Of a stretch of DNA of 64,000 bases, positions 49,423-59,010 are shown in pieces. The notes beneath the pieces are model-generated. The model was not told where the DNA came from, made no database searches, and saw nothing but the letters and a program-made list of their open reading frames with translations. The DNA comes from Catenaria anguillulae PL171 (lineage: Eukaryota; Blastocladiomycota; Blastocladiomycetes; Blastocladiales; Catenariaceae): assembly GCA_002102555.1 (NCBI GenBank), contig MCFL01000004.1:62001-126000 (forward strand), in the 5' to 3' direction. The position numbers and the translations under genes were made by a program. Position 1 is the stretch's first letter, and each line of letters begins with the position of its first letter.

Positions 49423-50353
49423 ATGGCCGACCTGACGGATCAGCAAATCGACGCTATCAGTGCCCTTGAGCCCCACGCCATCCTTGAATGGCTGCAATCG
49501 GCGGGCGATGCTGCCAGCGAGCGCTTCTTCGAGCGCCAAGCCATTAAGCTCACCAACACCGAACTGGTGACGCCCAACTCAACGGTCCTGCTGCGGGCCA
49601 AGCAATACTATGCCAGACAGCAACAGCAACTAGAGGAGCAGCAAGACCAACTTGAGCGCGACTACGAAGCGGACCCCACAATCGATGTGGATGCCCGCAT
49701 CAAACCCTTGGAGCGAGGAGTCTCACGCTACCAGAAGTACCTCAACAAGCTTGCTCCGATCCTTGAGCAGCTCGCCGCCAAAGGCAAAACCCGCGACCCA
49801 TTTGCTGCGCCGCCTAACAAGGATGCCGACAAAGAGGCAACCAACAACCCGCTGGTGTATATTCCAGCTGGTCAATCGATTCCCTCAGCGCTCGCCCGCA
49901 TGACCTTTGAGCGAGCCGAGACGGTCACTGAGTTGGTGGCACAATTGCGTTTGCGGGCGGGTAACCACCAAGACATGATGGTGGCCAATCTCAAGCGCAG
50001 CATTCGGTACTTCTCCGAGCGCGCCCACGCCGACATTTCACGTTTTCCGAACGATTTGGATGAGGGCGAGCTGTTCCGCCGCCTGTTGGACACTCTCGAC
50101 TGGCCCAAGCGCCATGCGCAACGGATGGCGATCCAGGATGTGTTGCCGGTGGAGGGCAAAACGGTCGCCGACTACATCATCGCTGTTTCACTGGCATTGC
50201 TCGTGTACTTGCCCCGAGGCACGCATCCTGAGGACACCCCTCTTTGGCACTCGCCCATTGTGAAGAATATCGTCATTGGCGTCATTGCCTCGATCTGGCA
50301 GACCGAGGTCAAGACTACGTGGTTTGAGGCGGCTGACAACACCTTGACGGACA
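49423..50353 (+). CDS. Gag-like protein, 3'-truncated by LINE-A insertion
   Basis: MADLTDQQIDAISALEPHAI begins ~310 residues of mostly helical sequence with a long charged coil (RQQQQLEEQQDQLERDYEAD). A globular part follows: MTFERAETVTELVAQLRLRA, RYFSERAHADISRFPNDLDE, LPVEGKTVADYIIAVSLALL, ending near WFEAADNTLTDIW. There the reading passes into LINE-A sequence (FGVC...). The style resembles gag capsid proteins of Ty3-like elements, but there is no zinc knuckle in the remaining part and I cannot assign a family. Two other copies (45327 and 54487) start the same way, so the start is secure. Confidence 0.6.
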
Positions 50354-51316
50354 TTTGGTGTGTGTGCTGCAGTCGATCTGCGAGACACGGTACACGGGCC
50401 TCTTGTCACGCTGCGCCATCTTGTGGAATGCACTTGCCTGATGCTTGACGAGGGTGTTGTGCCCCCCGACCACGCTCTACTCCATTTGTGCCTCGACTGC
50501 GGCGACACAGGTAACTGCCGACTGGCACCGACAACTCGTGACGTGCCTGACTGCCTTGTCACCGTTCCACTTGCTTGCACATATCCCATCTCAGCCAAGT
50601 CTCTCACGACGCGTCGGGACGGTGTAGACGCGTATGTAGTCCTAGCGCCTAACCACGAACTGCCTGAGCATTGCCCATACATGTCCAGCTTCTTCCCTGG
50701 GTATGTCCAGGATGATATGGATGTTGACAGTGACGATAGCGACGGTGATGACGACGGCCACCATTCAATCTCAGCCTACTCAGCTCCACCTCTCGCCAAT
50801 GTCACGCAACCGCTCACAACGCACCATGGCACAATCCTTGACTGTTGGACCGACGGCTCGCTGCAACCCGCTACAAATACGGCTGATGCCGTTATGGGAC
50901 TCGGTGCCCACTGCCCCCAGCTCAACCTGGAAATCTTCGGCCGACTGCCGCCTGCTCCGACCAGCTCATCACGCCCCGAGGTTGCTGCTGTTCTTGCGAT
51001 TGTTGACAAACTTCCTGTTGGGTCGCGTGCGCGTGTCTTTTCCGACTCAGCGGTTGCTGTGCAGATCATCCCAATGTTTCTGGGCTTGTCCGATACAGAA
51101 GCGGTTGCGCCACGTCACCCGTCGCCACTGCACAATTTGCTACTCGTCCTTCGCGCACTAGTTAAAGAAAGGGGTATTGTGCTAGAGCTCGTCAAGGTCA
51201 AGGGCCATGATGGGAACGCGGAGAATGAGAAGGCGGACGAGCTGGCTCGCTGTGGTGCAAATTGCCGCGAGGTGTGCGCCCTGTCACCACAGTTTCTGGA
51301 CAAGATTGACTTTGGT
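50354..51316 (+). mobile_element. LINE-A fragment: connector and RNase H
   Basis: A 5'-truncated LINE-A piece that enters at FGVCAAVDLRDTVHG. It keeps the Cys-rich connector (LHLCLDCGDTGNCRL) and a full RNase H with all four acidic motifs (LDCWTDGS, PEVAAVLAIVD, VFSDSAVAV, GHDGNAENEKADELA). It breaks off at FLDKIDFG, where a minus-strand LINE-A tail begins. The open frame spans the whole piece, so it is fairly young, but RT is missing. Confidence 0.85.
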
Positions 51317-52632
51317 TTTTTTTTAATTTTTTTTTAAAACACTACCACATGTATTGAAGCTGAAAAACCAACACAATAGCCCTGAAATAAGGTACAAGAG
51401 CCGGAAGGTCACAGATCCAAAACACTCAATAAACGACAAAAGCAAGCAGAGAAAATGGCAAGCAGTTGGTGGTAGGGGCACTTGGCCATGGGGTGAAAAA
51501 GGAGGGTGAGGAGGAGACGGAAAAGAGGAGGTAAACAGAAGGAGTAACAAAATCCAAAAGTTAACACTCAACCACATCATGGGTGCACAGAATCAACAAC
51601 ATGCAAAAGAAAATCAATGGTTCAAAAGCAGATGATGGGGAACAGGGTAAGTTCAACAAGAGACATGGAGGGATGGAAGAGGAATTATGCCACGAGCGCA
51701 GAGATAGCCGTAGGGGACGGCGAGGGGACAAAAATAGAGTGTGTACCTGGCTGTACTCCAACACGAGTGGCAAAGCGTTGCTCTGTGTGGCCAAATCCGA
51801 ATCGGGGGGTCGAGAGCCCTGGGAATGTGCCGTGGAATCTCCACTCATCAAAGGAAACTGGCACTTGCGAGGTGGTCAGGGAGCCAGCAAGTGGCGGGCA
51901 GCCAACATGGCACTCGTGGATGTAGTGCGCGGCAATGAGTGCGGAATCCATGAGCGACTGCTGGGTCCCTGACGTGCGTCCCTCTTGGCAATGGGCACAA
52001 TGGCAAGGCCGATGAGTTGACCGTTCCTCTGGTGTGTGCCGCTCAATTGGTCCAACAAGCCTGCAACGTTCCTTCCACAATACAGTCCGAATGGTTGTGG
52101 AGGCAATGGCAACAATCTGCGCGAGAGCGGGTGCAAGTTGGGGGAACTGCTGTCGCAAGTGAACGTCAACCACGCACGCTGCTGTCGCTTGGATCTTGGG
52201 CAAGCTCATGAGTCGCTCGACCAGTGTTCTTGCAGACACACAGTGCGCTGTCATCTTACGGCGTCGTAGCAGCCCCAACACTTGATCATGCACGTCTAGC
52301 CGGCACGTCCAGAGAAAGTCGGCGAGCGCTGGGCATCTGAACCAGTGCCATTGATCGTCAAGCGCGCCACAAAGCACGCAATTCGGGGATGGTACCTGGC
52401 CCGGCCAATACTTGTGGAGCTGGGCGCGAGTTGGCAGGCGGCCCGTCAAAACCTTGACGCGGAACGTGACTGATGAATCGTCAGCCAATGACGCAATCAT
52501 GGACGACGCCTTACAGCCGTTGCGAATGGCCCCATCAAACACGATCAAGTCCGGCTGGCCAACCAGCTTGAGCATATACGAATACAGCTCGATACGGGAT
52601 TGCACCTGCACTCGACGCCGGATTTCGTGGCC
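51317..52632 (-). mobile_element. LINE-A 3' half: intact C-terminal domain, 3' UTR and tail
   Basis: On the minus strand, GHEIRRRVQVQSRIELYSYM opens ~315 residues of uninterrupted C-terminal domain ending at the stop at 51685. The Cys/His segment is LCGALDDQWHWFRCPALADF; a second Cys/His cluster is HRPCHCAHCQEG. A ~350-base 3' UTR follows, ending CTTCAATACATGTGGTAGTG and an A-rich tail (51317-51340 on the plus strand as T's). The best LINE-A 3' end in the window. At 52,632 it meets a LINE-A 5' segment in the opposite orientation. Confidence 0.88.
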
Positions 52633-54090
52633 CCACGAGGCTGGTGGGCGCCTGGACCGTGTCTTTGTTTCGCCAACCATCACACATGACGTGCTTGCCA
52701 TGTCAATTGTTGACGCCCAGGGCTTTGACCACACGCGACTCGTTCTTCAAACGGCGCTTGCACTCCGACTGGACCGCGACCTTGTTCACATGCGACGACA
52801 AGCCCGACAAGAGGCCGCCAGGTATGTACTCGATGAGAACCGTCTAACTGGCAAGTCGTGGGCCGCGTTTGTCTCCAGAGTGTGCACAGATCTAGGGATT
52901 CGAATCAACAACATCGACACCTTCCCAGCGTGGGTCGACGCCGAGTCACTCGAAATCAGCAACAACAATCAACGTCCGGCCGTTTTGGACCCAGCACTGC
53001 CAATTGGGCACAGATGGTACCTGTTTGAGAATGTAATGCTGGCTGCCAGCCGTGCACGATTGCCTCACAAGAAGCGTTGTGCCTCCGAGTCGTACGGATC
53101 TGTTTTGAAGCCACCAGAGAGCAAGACGGATTCGGCATTGGCGCTCGGTGCGCTGCGACGCTTGCTTGACGACCCTTCCACTAACTTGACTGTCAAAGAA
53201 CGTGATGCGCTCAGCCGAGTGGCGCCAGCGTTTGGTACAGAATCCTTGCATGACGACCTGGTGCGTGAAAAAGAACGACTGCTTGAGATTGTGGCAACGG
53301 AGTCGGCACAGGCAAAAAGGGAGCAGATCGACGCTGCAGTGGCCTCGCGAACGGAAAAGTTTGGCGTCAAGACCGGGGTTGTCATGCAATCAGTCATGGA
53401 GCGAAAACAACCACCCAACTGCCTGGATCGGGTGGTGACTGCAGACGGCATCAAGCTGCTTCCAAGCGAGGTCATGGATGCGACAGCCGCTCACTGGCAA
53501 GGTTGCTTCGGACATGAGGAACATGGGAACGTAGATCAGGCTCCAGCCTCGATCCGCCGAGCATTGCAACCACTGCATTGGGTCCATGAATCGTGGTGGG
53601 GTGGAGTGGAAAAGGAGGTTACACCCGAGGACATTGCTCACGTCTTGTGTTCTGTAGACATCGACAAGGCCCCAGGGGCAACAGAACTTCGACACCGCCA
53701 CTACGCTGCGCTTGGAACCGTCGGGCACAGAATTCTAGCACGCTTGTTCACTGACATGTATTTGGCAGACTGGGTGCCAAGCGAGTGGCGATATGGAGTC
53801 ATTTACCTGACGCCAAAAAAGGCAGAGGGTTACACGGGCGACGTTGACGCCATGCGCCCCATTACCCTACTCGAATGTGCATCCAAGCTGTTCAATGCGG
53901 TCATGTGGCGGCGTATTCAAGATGTGGCCATTGAAAAGCAAGTGCTGCGTGGTGCTCGATTCTCAGCGCTCAAGGGTACTGACACACGTCTCCCGATCGA
54001 CATTCTCCATGGTCTTATTGCCCAGGCGCAAGCAGCCGACGCTGAGGAGGAGCTGTGGGCGTATTCAGAGGACAAGTCGAAAGCATTTGA
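52633..54090 (+). mobile_element. LINE-A 5' segment, inverted: APE end, linker and start of RT
   Basis: An open plus-strand frame starting in the APE domain (GGRLDRVFVSPTITHDVLAM, DAQGFDHTRLVL with the DH motif). It continues through the linker (SRARLPHKKRCASESYGSVL, LSRVAPAFGTESLHDDLVRE, IDKAPGATELRHRHYAALGT) and RT blocks (MRPITLLECASKLFNAVMWR, GARFSALKGTDTRLPIDILH) to SEDKSKAFD. There the leader of the gag-like element begins (54091). The frame is free of stops. It joins head-to-head with the LINE-A 3' half at 52,632, as expected for a 5' inversion. Confidence 0.85.
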
Positions 54091-54680
54091 TGTTGGGGTT
54101 GTGTAGGAGAGTGTATGTGTATGTCGTTCACGTGTGTGCATGTGATGAGTTATCGAGTTGTTGTGTGTTTGTGTTGTGATCCACGACCCAGCAGTTGGGC
54201 ACCAACCCATGGTTAGCTCTTCAGATAATTCTGGGTCGTTTAGTATATACTACCCGTGCTTGATGACCTTCTAGTCTTACCTATGCAAGCACGCCAACAT
54301 TTTTTTCATCAAGTTCTGCCAACAGAATATCCCAGCACACAACAACCTGGCCGTCGTCGCTTAGCCCCATCCATCGTCGCTTAGCCCCATCCATCGTCGC
54401 TTAGCTCCACTCATTGCCGACTCATTCCATCGGCCACAAATCCAACCATACTTTCGTCTCGCTCAACGTTGCACTTTCAAACAACAATGGCCGACCTGAC
54501 GGATCAGCAAATCGACAATATCGGTGCCCTTGAGCCCCACGCCATCCTCGAATGGCTTCAATCGGCGGGCGACGCTGCCAGCGAGCGCTTCTTCGAGCGC
54601 CAAGCCATCAAGCTCACCAACACCGAACTGGTGACGCCCAACTCAACGGTCCTGCTGCGGGCCAAGCAGTACTATGCCAG
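54091..54680 (+). mobile_element. Unclassified gag-like retroelement, copy 2 (leader and gag start)
   Basis: Starts TGTTGGGGTTGTGTAGGAG directly after LINE-A RT sequence. The ~395-base leader is uninterrupted and so shows the original sequence at the sites of the two insertions in copy 1. It carries an extra tandem unit CGTCGCTTAGCCCCATCCAT near 54,355-54,400. The gag ATG is at 54487; 64 codons remain before the copia LTR cuts it at 54681. Confidence 0.7.
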
Positions 54681-54951
54681 TGTTGGAAGTCCAGCCATAA
54701 CATAGCAAGATAGGAAGGGACTGGACCAGAGGGAGCAGGTAGCGCTCCCCCGAGTTCTCAGTCTGATAGGAAGGGGTGTGTGTGTTGAATGCTTTGAGTC
54801 TATTATTCAGGCAGTGTATCTATGTCTATCTATTCACGTTTTCTCTCTTCCACATGCTCAACATCATCCTGACCCATGTCATCATGTTCTGCCTGTACAA
54901 GATCGATCAGCATGGTGATCAGAGGGACGCGTTTGATCATGATGCGCAACA
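54681..54951 (-). repeat. copia 3' LTR
   Basis: 271 bases; on the minus strand it runs TGTTGCGC...CTTCCAACA, with perfect TGTTG/CAACA ends. A purine-rich GCGGGGGAG lies just inside it (54952-54960 complement), in the place of the polypurine tract. Confidence 0.9.
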
Positions 54952-55281
54952 CTCCCCCGCAGGCGGTACATGGGGTGCTGGTCAGATGATGAAGCATTGG
55001 AGCTTCTGGAAAGAGAGAGGGGCAAGGACCATACCTCCCCCGCAGGAGCAAAGTGTGAGGCAGTGGACCAGGAACCCACAGCATGTGGAGCTCGGGGATG
55101 CACGTTCGCGCGTGCACGACACAAATTGTATGTCAAGAAAGACAAAGAAAAACAAAGGGGAAAGAGAAAACAAACAAAAAAAAATACGAGCAATCCCAGG
55201 GCACATGACAAAGTCGTGATCAGGGATGGGACTGGGACATGAAGAATGTGTGGGCGGCACACAACAATGGCAAGAACAACA

Positions 55282-58200
55282 TCAACCTGAGGCATCAAGG
55301 GGGACCGGGCAAGGCGAGAGGCCGAAGAGGTCATGAGCATGCAGGAGCGCGGCAAGGGGGACAGGCTTTGTCAGCACATCAGCCAAGTTGTCCAATGAGG
55401 CAATGTACGCAAGGCGGACAAGATCACGCTTCTCGTTATGCTCACGGAGAAATGCAACGCGCATAGCAATATGGCGTACAGAGCGGCTGAGCGAGTTGCA
55501 ACCACGGGCAAGTTCAATGGCGCCCATGTTGTCCTCGTGCAAGGTAATTGGGCACCGCTCGCCATCAGCACGGGGCACAAGCTCCTCCAGGAACTCGACC
55601 ATCCACGACCCGTTGCGCGTCGCCTCAGTTGCCGCATTGACCTCGGCCTCGGTCGTTGACAGTGCGACCCATGCCTGCCGCTTGCTGCACCAAGACACGG
55701 CCGACCGACCAATACGGAACACAAAGCCGGATGTTGAGCGCTTGGTTGTTGGGTCATCGCAAAAGGACGCGTCACAGAACCCATCAACACTCGACCAAAA
55801 GTCTTGGCCCTCAGGGACACGAGGAAAGAACAATCCCAGCGTGCGCGTCGTCTTGAGGTAGCCAACAACCCGCAGGAGCTCCTGCCAATGCGACACAGTC
55901 GGGCATGATGCATATCGAGCGCAAAACGCCACGGCAAACGCAATGTCCGGGCGGGACCCAGTCGCAACAAAAAGGAGCATGCCAAGGAGCTGTTGGTAAC
56001 GCCGCCTCGCAGTGCCGTCAAGGGCTGGGGCGCCCTGCGCTGTCTTCGGCCACGGGCGAGCAGGCGTATCCTTGCACCAACCTCGTCACCAAACTCGTCA
56101 ATGATTGCGGCAACATGTTTGGGCTGACCAAACCAGATGCCGCCATCGGTCTGGACAATGGCAGCATTCAGAAACGAGTCGGCCACACCAAGGTCCTTGA
56201 TGTTGAGGACGCGATGGCCGCCCTCCTCCAGTGCAGCGAGTTCCGGACTTGGCACCCTCCACCCGGGTCGGCAGCGGGCCGGTAATCAACAAGTCATCGA
56301 CGTAAAACACTACGACAACAAGATCTTGGCCTGAGCCGCGCAACATTACGCAGTCGTTGTTTTTGGAGACATGGAAACCAATCCGAGCGAGCTTGTCACG
56401 CAAATAGTACGACCAGTTGCGGCCTGCATCACGGAGGCCGTACAAGGACTTGTCCAACAAGAGCGCAAAACCGTCAGGCACAAAGACACCAGCCGGGGGC
56501 CGCATGAGGACGCGGTGCTTCTGCGGGCGTGCAGGTAGGCGTTTGACACATCCATCGTATGCACAACCCAGCCTCGGCCAGCGGCAACAGCAAGTACAAT
56601 GCGCACGACTGCGATCCCCGGCGTTGCCGAGTACGTCTCCATCTCAGCACCGGACTGCTGGTCACCACGGGCAACAAGACGGGCTTTGAACTTGGTCAGC
56701 ACACCATCGGGTCCACTCTTGGTGTCGTATACCCACTTGGATCCAATGAACGAGTCCCCAGGGCGGACCTTTTCTAGTCGCCAAGTCCCATTCGCCTCGT
56801 GAGCCGCCAACTCGATATTCTCGGCCTGCTGCCAAAACAACCGGTGCGGAGATGCACGTGCGCCTTGAACGATTTAGGGACAGCAATGGACGCGGCAAGG
56901 ACTTTTGGGACAACGAGTGCGGTTGCGTGCGGCACACCGAGCTTGCCAAGATTCTTCTCGATTTCACGGCGCGTGGGCCGGTTGAATGGGCGAGGCGGAT
57001 CAGGTTGCACAGGTAGGTCCAAAACAGGGACATGGTCCAGGTCAAGAGACACACATGCAGAATCGCCCGGGAGCGAGATGGTGGCGGATGTTACTGGTCG
57101 ATAGTGTGGGAAGCGAAGGCGCAATGATGGCGACGCAGGCGGGATCTCAACCACAGGGCGCAGACGACGTGGGTGCATGCTACTTGTCGGCTCGTCAGAC
57201 AAGGGCGGCGTCGCAGGCCGGGGTGCACGCGTATCAAACACCTCCCACTCGTTGTCGTCATCGTCATCATGGTCCGATGGTGCGGGGTCTGGTTCAAAAT
57301 CGCCGTCGGCTGGGTCGTCTGCAAGCGCCGGGTCAACGCCGCCAGGCAAGAACGCATCGCGGATCGCGTCGCAGAACGCGGGCGAGGGACCCACAAGTAT
57401 GCGACGGACAATGGGGTCGTCATGGACTGTCGCGGCACGGTGAAAGCGGATCTTGCCTGCATCAGGGTCGAACAAGGCAACCTCGCGGCACGACTCGTCC
57501 TTGTAACCCGCAAACACGTGACGGACAGACACCGGATTGAACTTGAACGCCCTCTTGTCTGTTGCGCGGGATGGAAACGCGTCGGCTCCAAATACGTGAA
57601 GGCTCTAGGGTGCTGGCGAAGGCAGGTTGAAAAACAGCGAGAAGGGCGTGCGCCCATCAAAGCGAGCAAGCGGTGTGTGGGCCCGCGTCACAAGCGCATA
57701 TTGGGCAGCCTGCGGCCACAACAGTACTGCCGTCTCTGCATCCACGGACCCGTCCAAGTGCAGGAGCTGCGCCCGGACACCCTCAGCAATCCAACGCATG
57801 AGGCGCTCGACGCGGCCGGCGGACTCGTGGTGGCCTGGGGTAGTCAACGTCCGCGCGACGTGGTTTCGCCCGACCCATCCATTGAATTTGTCGTTGACGA
57901 ACTCGGTACCACGGTCATGGTGCATGGCCTCGACCACGGCAGCGGACTGGCGCTCAAGGCGTGCAATGAGCTGCGTGAATGCATGGAAAACGGTCTTTTC
58001 GTGCTTGTCCGGGATGGGAACGCCCACGAGCAGTCCGAGTAGTCATCAATCACGACAAGGAGGTGTTGCACGTTACCAAGGCCAGGGCGCGCGATGATGT
58101 CGAGGTCAACGAAAATGCGTTGCAGAGGCCGCGTCGCGCGCGGGAATGGCGACGAGTTGACCGACCGAATTGCCGTCGGGAATTCCATGGTGTAGTCCCA

Positions 58201-59010
58201 ATCCTCATCATCTGGAATGCAACCGGCATAAACAGAGCAAGGTGCCGTGGACAAGAGGGCAGCATCATACACGGTGGGCGCAGGCGGGTCCGCATCGTGC
58301 ATGTGGTTGACATCGACAAATGCTTTGAGGAAACCCAAACCGGAGCTACGCTCAAGTGCAACCGTCGAGATTGATTCGGGAGGGCACGTCGAGCAGCGAA
58401 AGTAGCCGCGCCCCAGGTAGTCCGGCACCTGGGCCGGGCGGCAAGTTGACGGGTGAATGTCGAGGCGCTGCACGCCCAGCATGTGTTGAATTGGAACGTC
58501 GGCATGGACAACGTGAGTAGAGTGGTGGAAAGAAGACGGACAGCGAGGTCGGGAACAAGGAGTGAACCAACAAGTGTGGCCCGCGGTGCAGACTTGCCAG
58601 TAGCGATGACGATTGGAATATCACCCATGTGTGTCGCGTGCAAGTGGAGCCATTACCGAGCGTGACAGGGCGTGGTGGGTTTAAGGGCACAAGGAACAGG
58701 AAATCCGAGGCAAACGGCGACATACTGCGTGAAGCGCCGGAATCCGCGACAAAGTACTTGTTGCGGTGGAGAAGAGCCTTGTTGGTGATTGCGTGCTCGG
58801 CCGTGGACTCACCAGGGGACGCAAGCGCAGCCGTGAAAGCGTGAAAGATTGGTGGTGCAGATTGTGGAAGGAACGAGGGTTCTGTTGGCGGTTTGGCGCA
58901 CAGAGTGGGTGACGGCGCGGCATGATAGGGATCGGCTCGGGGCCATGTAGTCAGGCGCGATTCGCGCCAGGGGCCTCTCGCGCCTCGAGCACTTTGGCAT
59001 GGACGCGGCA
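55282..59010 (-). pseudogene. copia pol: protease, integrase, RT, RNase H (frameshifted)
   Basis: Protease: YFVADSGASRSMSPFASDF (~58,720-58,780). Integrase: QRIFVDLDIIARPGLGNVQH (first Asp), AMHHDRGTEFVND (second Asp) and TPGHHESAGRVERLMR (Glu), so the DDE triad is present. A Pro/Asp-rich linker follows (SDHDDDDDNEWEVFD). RT: IGSKWVYDTKSGPDGVLTKF, ARLVARGDQQ, VVHTMDVSNAYLHA, LDKSLYGLRDAGRNW and FYVDDLLI (intact YVDD). RNase H: GFCDASFCDDPTTKRSTSGF, VALSTTEAEVNAATEA and LHEDNMGAIELARG, ending near 55,290. The segments fall in different frames (changes near 58,640, 58,480, 58,030, 57,540, 56,840, 56,500 and 55,990). Motifs are intact but no continuous ORF exists. Confidence 0.9.

Larger units (their letters stand above)
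46956..50353 (+). mobile_element. Unclassified gag-like retroelement, copy 1 (interrupted leader, gag)
   Basis: Begins TGTTGGGGTTGTGTAGGAG, a start shared exactly with the copy at 54091. A ~400-base leader follows, then a gag-like ORF at 49423. Two insertions split the leader: a LINE-A tail (47017-47111) and ORF1-only element 2 (47227-49191). The coding part is cut at 50353 by a LINE-A RNase H fragment. The TG start could mark an LTR, but no second LTR, primer site or pol gene is present, so the class is open. Confidence 0.6.
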
